Assembly (NCBI GenBank): GCA_910589595.1
Contig: CAJUTM010000013.1
Span: forward strand, 1-64,000
DNA length: 64,000 nt
Reading direction: 5' to 3'
Source: an uncultured Eubacterium sp.
Lineage (GTDB): Bacteria > Bacillota > Clostridia > Lachnospirales > Lachnospiraceae
Position numbers and translations under genes: made by a program. Below the pieces are notes generated by a model. The model made no database searches. It was not told the origin of the DNA and worked only from the letters and a program-made list of their open reading frames with translations. This document shows, piece by piece, positions 25,564-34,290 of the stretch. The stretch's first letter is position 1; the number at the start of each line of letters is the position of its first letter.

Positions 25564-26352
25564 ATGCTGGCAGGCGTTTATCGTATCAAAAAAAAAGATG
25601 GCACCGCTTCTTTCCGCAGTTCCATCACATTTTCCGGCAAACATATCAGTTTGGGAAGTTTCGCTTCTGAGAGGGAGGCGCATGAGGCATACCGCACGGC
25701 AGATTTTCTCTTGCACGATACTTCCGTAGGCATTGAACACTACGAAAACAGCCCGCTCCCTTTTAACAAATGGGTCACTCTCATTAACTTCCGTGACAAT
25801 GAAATTTATATTAAAACTCCCATCTATTTGTACAAACATTACTTTTACTATTATTTCTCACCGGACGACTTTTATATTTTTGATATCGACGACCTCTTCT
25901 ATTACTCCACACGGACGATTAGCCGCAGGGGCGGCCATCTGTTTGTTGCCGACTACGGCATGCAGGTAAATATTCTGTCCCGTTTCGGTATTAAAAACTA
26001 TAGCACCGCCGGCAGAGACTACCTCTTTGTCAACGGAAACACCAAAGATTTCCGCTATGCCAATATTGAAGTCATCAACCGTTTTCATGGGGTCAGTAAA
26101 AAAATGAAGAGCGGAAAACCTGTATATGAGGCAAAAATCCACTGGAACGGCGACTGGATTGTCGGCCGCTATGACAACGAAACAGAAGCTGCCATTGCCT
26201 ACAACAAAGCAGCTTCCACACTTATTACAAAAGGATATATAAAAGATTATCCGGTGAACTATATTGAAGAATTATCGGATGAGGAATACCGCACGCAATA
26301 TCGCAAGGTGAGCATTTCTCCCCGCATATTAAACCTTAAAGCGCTCCCATAA
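25564..26352 (+). CDS. Protein with two AP2-like DNA-binding domains around a degenerate HNH-like core
   Basis: A 262-residue protein. Residues 3-50 (GVYRIKKKDGTASFRSSITF, ISLGSFASEREAHEAYRTA) and 174-220 (GVSKKMKSGKPVYEAKIHW, VGRYDNETEAAIAYNKAA) each look like an AP2/ERF fold: three strands and a helix. Between them, residues 124-172 follow the layout of AP2-linked HNH homing endonucleases (FVNGNTKDFRYANIEVIN), but the metal-binding histidines are missing, so nuclease activity is unlikely. It may be a domesticated homing endonuclease turned regulator. The ATG follows GGAGG. It overlaps the convergent neighbour by 17 bases and has its own promoter. Confidence 0.75.
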   Translation: MLAGVYRIKKKDGTASFRSSITFSGKHISLGSFASEREAHEAYRTADFLLHDTSVGIEHYENSPLPFNKWVTLINFRDNEIYIKTPIYLYKHYFYYYFSPDDFYIFDIDDLFYYSTRTISRRGGHLFVADYGMQVNILSRFGIKNYSTAGRDYLFVNGNTKDFRYANIEVINRFHGVSKKMKSGKPVYEAKIHWNGDWIVGRYDNETEAAIAYNKAASTLITKGYIKDYPVNYIEELSDEEYRTQYRKVSISPRILNLKALP

Positions 26353-26665
26353 ACAGCAGGAGAAAATAGACGATAATGAGAAGCCCGTTTGTAATCGAGC
26401 CAATCGTCGGCGTCACCACATAAATTTCTTCTTTTCGATAACATTTTATCGCCAAAACAAATCCGACGATACTCATCGCCATCGATATCATTCCTATCAC
26501 ACCGACAAAAATCCCTGCCTTTCCTCCCACTTCACCGGAAAAAGCACATAAGGCAATAAGCGCTGCCAGAGAGAGACCGCCCAAAATAACGGAAATAATC
26601 CCCATCAGCGGATGGCTGCGGTCGGTAAATTGTATTTTCTTACGCTTTCCAAATCGAATCTGCAT
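26336..26665 (-). CDS. Small membrane protein (DUF6142-like)
   Basis: A 109-residue protein: basic N-terminus, an FTDRSHPLMGIIS motif, then three membrane segments (about residues 22-43, 50-70 and 86-107) separated by a short IKCYRKEEIYV loop. The pattern resembles a DUF6142-type family (from memory). It follows the vanZ-like gene by 17 bases and is the last gene of the pheST unit. No function can be assigned. Confidence 0.72.
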   Translation of the reverse strand: MQIRFGKRKKIQFTDRSHPLMGIISVILGGLSLAALIALCAFSGEVGGKAGIFVGVIGMISMAMSIVGFVLAIKCYRKEEIYVVTPTIGSITNGLLIIVYFLLLFMGAL

Positions 26666-26682
26666 AAGGCTTCCCCCTTTCC

Positions 26683-27165
26683 TTATTTTCCAAAGACTCC
26701 AATTAGTTTCTTCGAAATATAATATATAATATATCCCAATAAGACACCGGATGTATTCAGGAGCAAATCATCCACATCAAAACATCCGACTTTTGTAACT
26801 AACTGGATAAATTCAATAACCAGACTAAACAGGAAACCCAATAATAAGACAAAAAGCATGCTGCGGAAATAGTGTCCCCGATAAACGACATCCTTTCGCT
26901 GCTCACGATACATGACCGGCACTAAAAAACCAAACGGCATGAAGACGACAACATTTCCCACTAAATTAATGAGGAAAAACAGTGTGCCAATCTTCTCTCT
27001 GTTATACCAGTACCGCTTTATTTCTTTAAATAATTCAAGATTATATTTGTATGTTTCATAGGGTTCTGTCCGGCCGTATTCTTCACTAAAAAACAAAAAG
27101 TATACAAGTAAAATCATGTAGCAGATAAAGCACAAGGTCAAAACATTACTTATGAAGCGTTTCAC
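26683..27165 (-). CDS. VanZ-like family membrane protein
   Basis: A 160-residue integral membrane protein with four predicted segments. It has the VanZ-like pattern: NLVGNVVVFMPFGFLVP after the second segment, SLVIEFIQLVTKVGCFDVDDLLLNTSG before the last. The family is named after a teicoplanin-resistance gene, but most members have no known role. The gene starts 27 bases after pheT and is probably read through from pheST. Confidence 0.85.
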   Translation of the reverse strand: MKRFISNVLTLCFICYMILLVYFLFFSEEYGRTEPYETYKYNLELFKEIKRYWYNREKIGTLFFLINLVGNVVVFMPFGFLVPVMYREQRKDVVYRGHYFRSMLFVLLLGFLFSLVIEFIQLVTKVGCFDVDDLLLNTSGVLLGYIIYYISKKLIGVFGK

Positions 27166-27192
27166 ATTTTCCTCCTATCCGCGAAGCGACGC

Positions 27193-29634
27193 TTATGATT
27201 GTCTCAATGATACTCCTAATGTTTCCAAATTGGATAAAATTTTATCCATGACAACAGTGATATCTTTATCTTCCAGCGTACGGTCTTTCGCACGAAAACG
27301 AATGGAGTAAGCCAGCGATTTTTCATCGTTCCCTACATTATCTCCCTCATAAATGTCAAACAGATGATAATTTTCCAATAATTTCCCACCGCTCTTGCGA
27401 ATCACTTCCTCCACCTGTCCGGCAAGAACCGTTTTCTTCATAACAAGGGAAATATCTCTCGTTACTGCCGGAAATTTAGCCACGCCTTTGTATTTGATAT
27501 CAAAATCAGCCTTATCGGCAAGTACGGCAACATCGAGTACGGCAACGTATGTCTTCGTTCCCAAATCATAATTATCTGCCACTTCCGGATGTATTTCTCC
27601 TAAATATCCGACGGTTTCACCACTCATTAAAATGATATCCGCCTGCCTTCCCGGATGAAGGTAAGGACGCTCTTCCGGCTTGTATGAAACCGGTATGCGA
27701 ATTCCCAGCTTATCCAGAATAACTTCCACACAGCCTTTCAAATCAAAAAAATCTCCCTCTCCATACATACCGAGAGTCAACATCATTTTCTCTTCCGGCA
27801 ATTCCTCTAACGGAAGCGCTTTTGGTAAATATACATTCGCCAGTTCATAGAGGCGGACGTCTTTATTTCTGTGGTTGAAATTAGTCGCCAGAGAAGTAAG
27901 CATACCGTTGAGCGGCGTTGTACGCATAATACTGTAATCGACACCAAGCGGATTGGAGATTTCTACCGCCCCGCGGAGTTTGCTATCTTGCGGAATCAAC
28001 AGTTTATCAAAGACTTTGGGACTTTCAAAGGAATATGTCATGCCCTCGGAAAATCCAAACTGCTCAACTATATTTCTTGCTATCTGACAAATACCCGTCT
28101 GATAGGACACCCCGCCCTGCGTTGCCTCGCCGCTCGGCAGCGTCGTCGGAATCTTATCATATCCATAAAAACGGGCTACTTCCTCTGCGAGGTCAGCCAG
28201 ACGGAGCACATCCTGTCTCCACGTCGGAATTTGCACAACTTTTTTCTCTCTGTCCGGCACAAGGTCAACCATACTCCAGTACTCGCACATTTGCTCTTCC
28301 GAAACGTCAATACCGAGAAGCGCATTGATTTTGTCCACATCATAAGGCACGCTGAGAGGCTCTCTTTTATTTGGATACACATCGACACAACCGCCAATGA
28401 CCTCACCCGCGCCAAGTTCTTCAATTAACTGGCAGGCGCGGTTCATTGCCTCCATCGTAGTCTCGGGGTCGAGCCCTTTCTCGAATTTTGCCTGTGCGTC
28501 CGTGCGCATGCCAATCTTCTTTCCGGAAAGGCGGATGTTTGTTCCATCAAAACAGGCCGCCTCGAAAAGCATTGTCTGTACGTCATCCGTAATCTTAGAG
28601 TTTTCACCACCCATAATACCGGCCACGCCTACGGATTTTTCTCCGTCACATATCATCAGCACCGATTCATCCAAATCTCTTTCCTGTCCGTCCAGCGTCT
28701 GGAACTTCTCACCGTCTTTCGCACGTTTGACAATAATTTTATTGCCGGCAATCGTCTGCAAATCATAGGCGTGCATTGGCTGACCGTACTCTTCCATAAC
28801 ATAGTTGGTTATATCGACAATATTATTGATAGGGCGTATGCCGCTGGCCGCCAGACGCCGCTGCATCCATTCCGGAGACGGGGCAATTTTTATATCTTTC
28901 ACTACGCGGGCCACATACCGGTAGCAGAGGTCTGTCGCCTCAATCTCCACGGAAATATAATCTTCCGTTTTCTCCCCATTGCCAACTTCTTTGATGACCG
29001 GCGGATGAAACGATTTGCGGAATGTTGCCGCCGCCTCTCTCGCTATTCCGATTACTCCGAAGCAGTCTACGCGGTTTGACGTCACCTCATATTCAAAATT
29101 TGAATCCCGAAGTCCGAGCAGGGCAATGGCGTCGCTGCCGACCGCAGCATTTTTATACTCCGGATTGTCGCTCAAAATGTAAATGCCATCCTCCGCCGCA
29201 TCCGGATAAAAATCTCTGGATGAACCGAGTTCTTCAATCGAACACATCATACCGTTGCTCTCAACACCGCGAAGTTTTCCTTTTTTGATTTTAATTCCTC
29301 CAGCCGTCTTCTTGCCGTCATGTCCGCCTGCCACACGGCCGCCGTCCAATACAACGGGAACTTTCTGGCCCTCTTTTACATTCGGCGCTCCGGTAACAAT
29401 CTGTGTCGTCGTTCCCGCCTCGTCAATGGCAACCTGACAGACAACAAGCTTATCTGCGTCCGGATGTTTCTCAATCTTTTTTATCTCTCCGACAATGATT
29501 TTGTCGAGGTCGGCGTCAAATTTTTCATATCCCTCAACTTTCGTACCGGACATCGTCATTGCGTCCATATATTCCTGCTCCGTGCACTCAATCTCCGGCA
29601 CATATGCCTTAATCCATGATAATGGTGTATTCAT
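27193..29634 (-). CDS. pheT: Phenylalanyl-tRNA synthetase beta subunit
   Basis: Large subunit of the alpha2-beta2 enzyme; binds tRNA-Phe and edits Tyr-tRNA-Phe. 813 residues with the full domain series: N-terminal EMAP-like tRNA-binding domain (about 40-150), B3/B4 editing domain (about 210-390), B5 (about 400-475), catalytic-like core and the C-terminal ferredoxin-fold anticodon-binding domain (about 718-812). It follows pheS by 35 bases under the Phe T-box. Confidence 0.97.
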   Translation of the reverse strand: MNTPLSWIKAYVPEIECTEQEYMDAMTMSGTKVEGYEKFDADLDKIIVGEIKKIEKHPDADKLVVCQVAIDEAGTTTQIVTGAPNVKEGQKVPVVLDGGRVAGGHDGKKTAGGIKIKKGKLRGVESNGMMCSIEELGSSRDFYPDAAEDGIYILSDNPEYKNAAVGSDAIALLGLRDSNFEYEVTSNRVDCFGVIGIAREAAATFRKSFHPPVIKEVGNGEKTEDYISVEIEATDLCYRYVARVVKDIKIAPSPEWMQRRLAASGIRPINNIVDITNYVMEEYGQPMHAYDLQTIAGNKIIVKRAKDGEKFQTLDGQERDLDESVLMICDGEKSVGVAGIMGGENSKITDDVQTMLFEAACFDGTNIRLSGKKIGMRTDAQAKFEKGLDPETTMEAMNRACQLIEELGAGEVIGGCVDVYPNKREPLSVPYDVDKINALLGIDVSEEQMCEYWSMVDLVPDREKKVVQIPTWRQDVLRLADLAEEVARFYGYDKIPTTLPSGEATQGGVSYQTGICQIARNIVEQFGFSEGMTYSFESPKVFDKLLIPQDSKLRGAVEISNPLGVDYSIMRTTPLNGMLTSLATNFNHRNKDVRLYELANVYLPKALPLEELPEEKMMLTLGMYGEGDFFDLKGCVEVILDKLGIRIPVSYKPEERPYLHPGRQADIILMSGETVGYLGEIHPEVADNYDLGTKTYVAVLDVAVLADKADFDIKYKGVAKFPAVTRDISLVMKKTVLAGQVEEVIRKSGGKLLENYHLFDIYEGDNVGNDEKSLAYSIRFRAKDRTLEDKDITVVMDKILSNLETLGVSLRQS

Positions 29635-29669
29635 CTTAACCCTCCATTTTAACTCATTTACAACAGCTT

Positions 29670-30689
29670 TTAGAACTGACTCAGAAACCTCTTATCATTC
29701 TCATATAAAAGTCTCATGTCGTCAATCTCGTATTTCAACAGCGCAATGCGCTCAAGGCCTACGCCAAACGCAAATCCTGTATATTCTTCCGGATTGATTC
29801 CACTCATTTCAAATACATGCGGATGTACCATGCCGCAGCCCAATATTTCAATCCAGCCCTCTCCTTTACAGAAACGGCAGCCTTTGCCCCCGCACTTAAA
29901 GCAGGTCACATCCATCTCGGCGCTCGGCTCGGTAAAAGGAAAATGATGAGGCCGGAATTTTACTTTTGTCTCCTCCCCGAAAAGCTGCTTTGCAAATTGC
30001 TCTAACGTACCTTTCAAATCTGCAAAAGTTACATTTTTATCAATGACAAGTCCCTCAATCTGATGGAATGACGGTGAATGCGTGGCGTCCACATCATCGC
30101 TGCGGAACACCCGTCCCGGCGAAATCATGCGTATCGGCAATTTCCCCTCTTCCATAACATGCACCTGTACCGAAGAAGTCTGCGTGCGCAGTACAATCTT
30201 ATCATTAATATAAAATGTATCCTGCTCGTCCTTTGCCGGATGGTTCTCCGGAATATTAAGCGCCTCAAAGTTATAATAATCATATTCTACTTCCGGCCCT
30301 TCCACAACCTCATATCCCATACCGATAAAGATTTTTTCAACCTCTTCCAGTGCAATGGTATTCGGATGTCGGTGGCCTATCTCCATTTTCCGCCCCGGCA
30401 GCGTGACGTCAATGACTTCCGCTTTCATCTTCTCTTCGCGAATCTTTCTCTCAAAAACCGCCTTTTTTTCCTCTAATTTTGTCTCTATTCTGTTTCTTGC
30501 CTCATTGACTAACTGCCCTACTTTCGGACGCTCTTCCGGCGCCACGTCTTTCATGGACTTGAGTACGCTTGTCAACTCGCCTTTCTTTCCCAAAAATGCA
30601 ACACGGATATCATTGAGCTTATCCAGTTCTGCGGATGCCTCAATCTGTGTCATGGCATTACTTAAGATTGATTCCAACTTGTCTTTCAT
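29670..30689 (-). CDS. pheS: Phenylalanyl-tRNA synthetase alpha subunit
   Basis: Catalytic class II subunit that forms Phe-AMP and charges tRNA-Phe. It has the N-terminal coiled coil (about 1-85) and motif 2 (FRSDDVDATHSPSFHQIEG). A CxxC...CxxC-like insertion (CFKCGGKGCRFCKGEGW) and motif 3 (GFAFGVGLERIALLKYEID) follow. 339 residues is normal. The expression control is a T-box leader. Confidence 0.97.
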   Translation of the reverse strand: MKDKLESILSNAMTQIEASAELDKLNDIRVAFLGKKGELTSVLKSMKDVAPEERPKVGQLVNEARNRIETKLEEKKAVFERKIREEKMKAEVIDVTLPGRKMEIGHRHPNTIALEEVEKIFIGMGYEVVEGPEVEYDYYNFEALNIPENHPAKDEQDTFYINDKIVLRTQTSSVQVHVMEEGKLPIRMISPGRVFRSDDVDATHSPSFHQIEGLVIDKNVTFADLKGTLEQFAKQLFGEETKVKFRPHHFPFTEPSAEMDVTCFKCGGKGCRFCKGEGWIEILGCGMVHPHVFEMSGINPEEYTGFAFGVGLERIALLKYEIDDMRLLYENDKRFLSQF

Positions 30690-30773
30690 GTTTTTCTTCC
30701 TTTCTGCAAAATCAGCTTCCTGTCCGGCAACGGCCCGATGGGAATACAGGCATTCTCACTTGGCTTGTGCCCC

Positions 30774-31015
30774 CGCACAAAAAAAGCCCTTGCTCAGCAA
30801 GGGACGAATGTTTCCGCGGTACCACCCAGATTTCTGTCATCGGTCAGACAGACTCTTTTAATACGATAACGGATATCAGCCGTCATATTCTACTCGATAA
30901 TACTATCTTTCAAAAATGAAACTCCGGTGAGAAATTCAATCGCTTCCTGAACCCGACAGGACTTCCAGCCGATGACCCCGTCTCTCTGATGGAAAAAAGC
31001 AATCTGTGGACATTC
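30774..31015 (-). promoter_or_regulatory. T-box leader of pheST
   Basis: The minus strand carries the T-box sequence TGGGTGGTACCGCGG at 30814-30828, followed by a terminator stem CCCTTGCT/AGCAAGGG (30787-30803) and a T run. Upstream are the AGAGA-type bulge (about 30981-30987) and a specifier region reading GAATTTCTC (around 30929-30937), consistent with a Phe UUC codon. Uncharged tRNA-Phe would favour the antiterminator and raise pheST expression. Confidence 0.93.
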
Positions 31016-31046
31016 GCCCGCACCATCTGCGTTTTTTATGCAATAT

Positions 31047-31076
31047 ACTTTATCATATGGACTTTGCTGTTGTCAA
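31047..31076 (-). promoter_or_regulatory. Promoter of the pheST T-box transcript
   Basis: On the minus strand TTGACA (31071-31076) and TAAAGT (31047-31052) are 18 bases apart, about 35 bases before the T-box stem I. Confidence 0.6.
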
Positions 31077-31147
31077 GTATCTTTTCGGCAATTGCTAAAT
31101 TGTGCACAATCTAATTCAAAGCGCATTTTGCTGAATCACTATAACTT

Positions 31148-31384
31148 TTAATAACTAATAATCATCCCGCCACGCTCGGCATAGTAGCTGCAAAGTCCTC
31201 TGGTCGGCAAAATTTCAATTTCAGCATTTTTCCACACTTCCAAAATACTTTTCTTCAGTGTTTCTGCAAGTGCAAAATTATCACAGTGGCTGATTGATGC
31301 CTTATCCCCACGGAACCCTTTTTCCTGCATGCTTGCAACCAGCATCTTAACTGCCTTTTTGCTCCCCCTCGTTTTGCCTTTCAC
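31148..31384 (-). pseudogene. C-terminal fragment of a DegV-family protein
   Basis: The 78 residues match only the end of DegV fatty-acid-binding proteins: KTRGSKKAVKML, ISHCDNFALAETLKK and the closing ILPTRGLCSYYAERGGMII. A complete DegV has about 280 residues, so roughly 70 percent is missing, and I find no matching N-terminal part within the window. The frame begins at a GTG overlapping the stop codon of the ArdA-like gene, exactly at the edge of a mobile-element-like island. It looks like a gene cut by integration plus deletion. Whether the fragment is translated is doubtful. Confidence 0.72.
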
Positions 31385-32529
31385 GATAATTTCTCCTTCA
31401 TCACTTCCACCGCCAATTTTAGGATTTCTTCCATGCTCTGCCCTTCCTCCAAATAGACATAGCCGCCTTCCGGCAGAAACATTCCCACTGTATCGTTTTC
31501 AATCTGTTCCCCGAACTGCTCATACAAAAAGTAATCCTCCAACTCCGGACTGATTTCATATTCCTCATGTTCCTCAATCCAGTGCCTTGCCAAATCTTCC
31601 TGATCCTGCACTTCTGGAATGAATGCAAAGGAATCCAGATGTCCGGCGAGCCTTATCAGCGATATGCTGTCGCTTACATCTGCCAGTTCTGCCACGGCAG
31701 CCAGCTTATTCCATTGTTCCTCTGTATGGAAATGACTGACCGTCTCTGCCAGTTCATTGAGCACAAACACCCCCTCATCCTCAAGGATTTTTTGAAAAAT
31801 GATTTTGCATACATCATTGCGGATATTGCAATTGAGCAGCCGGACGCTGTCGCAGGAAAAATCAGCACTTCCCAGCCTCCGCAATGCTTTTTCAATGGCC
31901 TGTTCCTCACAGGGAAGATAGGCATATTCCGTCTTTTCCCTATAGTCCATCATTACCTCACACAGACAATTTTCATAATAATATTCGGGAAACACCTGAC
32001 CGTCATATACTTCATCAAATGGAATTTCTTCATTTACAAATAAAATCCCGTACTCCGTTACCTTCCCCCTGCCAGACTCCAACAGTTCCCTGCCGATTTT
32101 GGCAAAGACCGAAGGTTCCATATCTTCTTCTCCCAAACCTCCCGACAGTGTAAGCTGGTGCAGCCGTCCGACTGATTCCATACTGCTTAAATCCTGTACC
32201 AGAGTAAAACATGAAAGATTAAAGGTCAGATTGATCAAGTCTTTTACCTGCATGAAACCGCAGTGACTGGCAGCGGCAAAAAACTGTTTCTTCTCATTTC
32301 GGTCAAAGCTGTCCATCCGCTTGGCAAGGTAGTTTACCTCATCCAAGTCGATAAAGCGGTCCTGCAATACGGACAGTTCTTCTGGTTCGCTTACTTTATC
32401 AACAAACAGGGTAAAGTTTGTCTCATCCCACCGGTCCAGTTCCTCCAGTTTCTTTTCCATCTCATTTTCAGAACAGGGCAAGGTAAAGGCAGCAAAGTGG
32501 CTGTGATTCTGTACGGTTACTGTTATCAC
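31381..32529 (-). CDS. ArdA-like antirestriction protein, long form
   Basis: A very acidic 382-residue protein. Features shared with ArdA DNA mimics are LDEVNYLAKRMDSFDRNEKKQF in the first half, LNELAETVSHFHTEEQWNKL in the second, and a C-terminal LEDYFLYEQFGEQIENDTVG followed by GGYVYLEEG. Ordinary ArdA is about 165 residues, so this looks like two ArdA-type modules in tandem. ArdA blocks type I restriction enzymes on newly arrived conjugative DNA. The start overlaps the stop of the next gene upstream by four bases, so the two are coupled. Confidence 0.65.
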   Translation of the reverse strand: MITVTVQNHSHFAAFTLPCSENEMEKKLEELDRWDETNFTLFVDKVSEPEELSVLQDRFIDLDEVNYLAKRMDSFDRNEKKQFFAAASHCGFMQVKDLINLTFNLSCFTLVQDLSSMESVGRLHQLTLSGGLGEEDMEPSVFAKIGRELLESGRGKVTEYGILFVNEEIPFDEVYDGQVFPEYYYENCLCEVMMDYREKTEYAYLPCEEQAIEKALRRLGSADFSCDSVRLLNCNIRNDVCKIIFQKILEDEGVFVLNELAETVSHFHTEEQWNKLAAVAELADVSDSISLIRLAGHLDSFAFIPEVQDQEDLARHWIEEHEEYEISPELEDYFLYEQFGEQIENDTVGMFLPEGGYVYLEEGQSMEEILKLAVEVMKEKLS

Positions 32530-33152
32530 GGATTCTCTCTCCTTTCTGCAAGCCGGACTGCTTTCATGCCAAACCTGCGGACTGCCATCGCATTGCAGAC
32601 CAGCATAAATATCTGCGGGCGTATCAGTTCCGTATCGGCAAGGTCGCTGACTGACAGGTGCTTTGTGCCGAGATATAAATCTTTTGCTACGCAGTACAGG
32701 GTATAACCGTTTTCGTGGATTCCCTTCAGGCTGACACCCGCAAAATCAACCGCATTTTTCTGCACATGGTGTTTCATAATCTTCCACAGCCTGTAATCTG
32801 CCGTCAGCAGATACAGGGCAGATAGAAGGGCATAATTCTGTTTGTCCATCTTTGCCGTTATTTCCTCAAATACTGCTTTATGCTTCTCATTCCGATAACT
32901 CACTGCCTTTCCCTCGCTTTCCTCCAAATATCGGCTCACACGCTCTCCTAACGGCTTGTAACCGATTCCTGCCATGAGCGCTGACATCATTTCCTCATAA
33001 CTGTCCGGTGGCGGCTGCCCCCGGATGTAGTCCTCCATCTCTTTTTTCAGCACGGTACCACCATGCCCTTTGGGTAAAAAATTCGGAATTTCCTGCATGA
33101 TATTTTCAATCTCATGGAGATGCTTTGTTCCGGTAAAATGCATGATTTTCAA
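32526..33152 (-). CDS. Mobile-element-associated protein of unknown function
   Basis: A 208-residue mostly helical protein without signal peptide or membrane segment. The C-terminal half (DYRLWKIMKHHV, VSLKGIHENGYTLYCVAKDLYL, HLSVSDLADTELI) looks well conserved in style and resembles proteins encoded beside ardA in clostridial conjugative elements; I cannot name the family. The ATG overlaps nothing upstream and follows AAGGAG. Translation is coupled to the ArdA-like gene through a four-base overlap, which suggests a shared role in establishment. Confidence 0.65.
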   Translation of the reverse strand: MKIMHFTGTKHLHEIENIMQEIPNFLPKGHGGTVLKKEMEDYIRGQPPPDSYEEMMSALMAGIGYKPLGERVSRYLEESEGKAVSYRNEKHKAVFEEITAKMDKQNYALLSALYLLTADYRLWKIMKHHVQKNAVDFAGVSLKGIHENGYTLYCVAKDLYLGTKHLSVSDLADTELIRPQIFMLVCNAMAVRRFGMKAVRLAERRENP

Positions 33153-33162
33153 CTCCTTTCAT

Positions 33163-33194
33163 AAAAAAACGGCATGGATTTTGATTTCCATACC
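33163..33194 (-). terminator. Terminator behind the RHH-like gene
   Basis: Arms GGCATGGA (33171-33178) and TCCATACC (33187-33194), one G-T pair, eight-base loop, seven T on the minus-strand exit side. Confidence 0.75.
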
Positions 33195-33230
33195 GCTTAT
33201 GTACTATTGATTCTGTTTTCGTTCTTTTTC

Positions 33231-33557
33231 TTACTCGCCGGATTCCGTATCCGTCTCGTCTGCCTGTTTCATCTCCGCCTCTACTTCCTCGATTGCTTTT
33301 TCGATGACACTGATGAGAAATTCTTTCTGCTTGCATCCTTTCCATGCTACAGCATTCTTGAGCCTTGTAAATAACTGCTCGCTTACCTGTACTGCGATTG
33401 TTCTTGCTTCCATACGATTCACTCCTTTTTCCATAAAATGTTCTTCGATGACCTGCTGGATAAACTGCTGTGTGCTGATTTCCCTCTGCTCAATTTCAGC
33501 TCTGACTTTGAGGTGCAGTTCTACGGGAATCTTTCCGCATAGGTTTTTCATTTCCAT
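33231..33557 (-). CDS. Small protein with two ribbon-helix-helix-like segments, element-borne
   Basis: A 108-residue protein with two similar blocks: LCGKIPVELHLKVRAEIEQREIS with QFIQQVIEEHF, and RTIAVQVSEQLFTRLKNAVAWKGC with KEFLISVIEKAI. Each has the strand-helix-helix order of MetJ/Arc regulators, and the tail is acidic. Similar small genes are common on clostridial conjugative elements. Start 33557 follows AAGGAG by eight bases; the frame is open to 33620 but the extra part is cysteine-rich and unsupported. It probably regulates element genes. Confidence 0.65.
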   Translation of the reverse strand: MEMKNLCGKIPVELHLKVRAEIEQREISTQQFIQQVIEEHFMEKGVNRMEARTIAVQVSEQLFTRLKNAVAWKGCKQKEFLISVIEKAIEEVEAEMKQADETDTESGE

Positions 33558-33803
33558 TGTACCAGCTCCTTTCTTTGTTTTGTTACAACCACAATACCCG
33601 AAACATATAGATATATCCATTCACAATAACCAACAAATATATTTTGCAAACGTATGCAATAGTGACAATGATAAATAGATTTCTTTGCGTTACTTTCTCA
33701 CATTCGTAGGGTAACGCCAAATTGGAATGTTAATATTCTAACTTGGTTTGTACCTTTCGCAACAAACGCTGCCACACTCGTGAAGCCAGCTCATTGTAAT
33801 AAA

Positions 33804-33855
33804 AAAGACGGCACTTACTTTTTCACTAAAGATAAGTGCCGTCTGATACCTTTTT
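33804..33855 (-). terminator. Terminator of the AbrB-like gene
   Basis: Perfect eleven-base arms GACGGCACTTA (33807-33817) and TAAGTGCCGTC (33833-33843), fifteen-base loop, six T on the minus-strand exit. Confidence 0.8.
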
Positions 33856-33877
33856 TGTCTCTCACCATAGTATTCCA

Positions 33878-34054
33878 TTATCTTCTTTCAAGTATAAATT
33901 CACCAGAATCGTTACGTCTCTCCCCTTTCTGCTTTGTCAAATACAAAAGACATACCTCATCTCCCTCATGCAGTCCTGTTGCCTCCAGTTCCTTATCCGG
34001 TATCTGGATTACCCCATCCTTTCTCAGTTTTGTTTCAATTTCTACTAAATTCAT
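33878..34054 (-). CDS. Short AbrB/SpoVT-like DNA-binding protein
   Basis: A 58-residue gene read directly from the minus strand: ATG at 34054 after GAAAGGAG, stop TAA at 33878. The sequence KLRKDGVIQIPDKELEATGL followed by HEGDEVCLLYL has the beta-rich swapped-hairpin pattern of AbrB/MazE-type dimerising DNA-binding domains. It has its own terminator, and a cluster of repeated 10-bp sites lies 60-180 bases upstream of its start, which makes autoregulation an attractive guess. No toxin gene is paired with it. Confidence 0.72.
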   Translation of the reverse strand: MNLVEIETKLRKDGVIQIPDKELEATGLHEGDEVCLLYLTKQKGERRNDSGEFILERR

Positions 34055-34117
34055 AATTGTCTCCTTTCACGCCTTAAGCGATTTTAATAATATTAAAAAA
34101 GCAGACGCTCATCATCC

Positions 34118-34237
34118 TGACCAACTTCTGCTTTCCTCTGACCAACTTTTTCTACCATATAAAAATCATGCAAACTTCGCTTCCAAAGTTGGTCAAAAAA
34201 TTTTGACCAACTTGCCTGACCAACTTTTGACCAACTT
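34118..34237. repeat. Cluster of six exact TGACCAACTT repeats
   Basis: Copies start at 34118, 34139, 34204, 34217 and 34228 on the plus strand, and one at 34186-34195 is inverted. The inverted copy and the next one form a palindrome with an eight-base AT spacer. All six ten-base cores are identical. Operator sites, iterons of an element origin, or an integration-host site are possible. Confidence 0.8.
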
Positions 34238-34290
34238 TGGTGCAAAAACTTACGATATTCTGCACGAAGTTATGATACCCCCTAAATCGC

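Noticed and set aside
34118..34237. CRISPR-like array
   Set aside because: Units are only ten bases, spacers differ in length from 1 to 37 bases and one unit is inverted.
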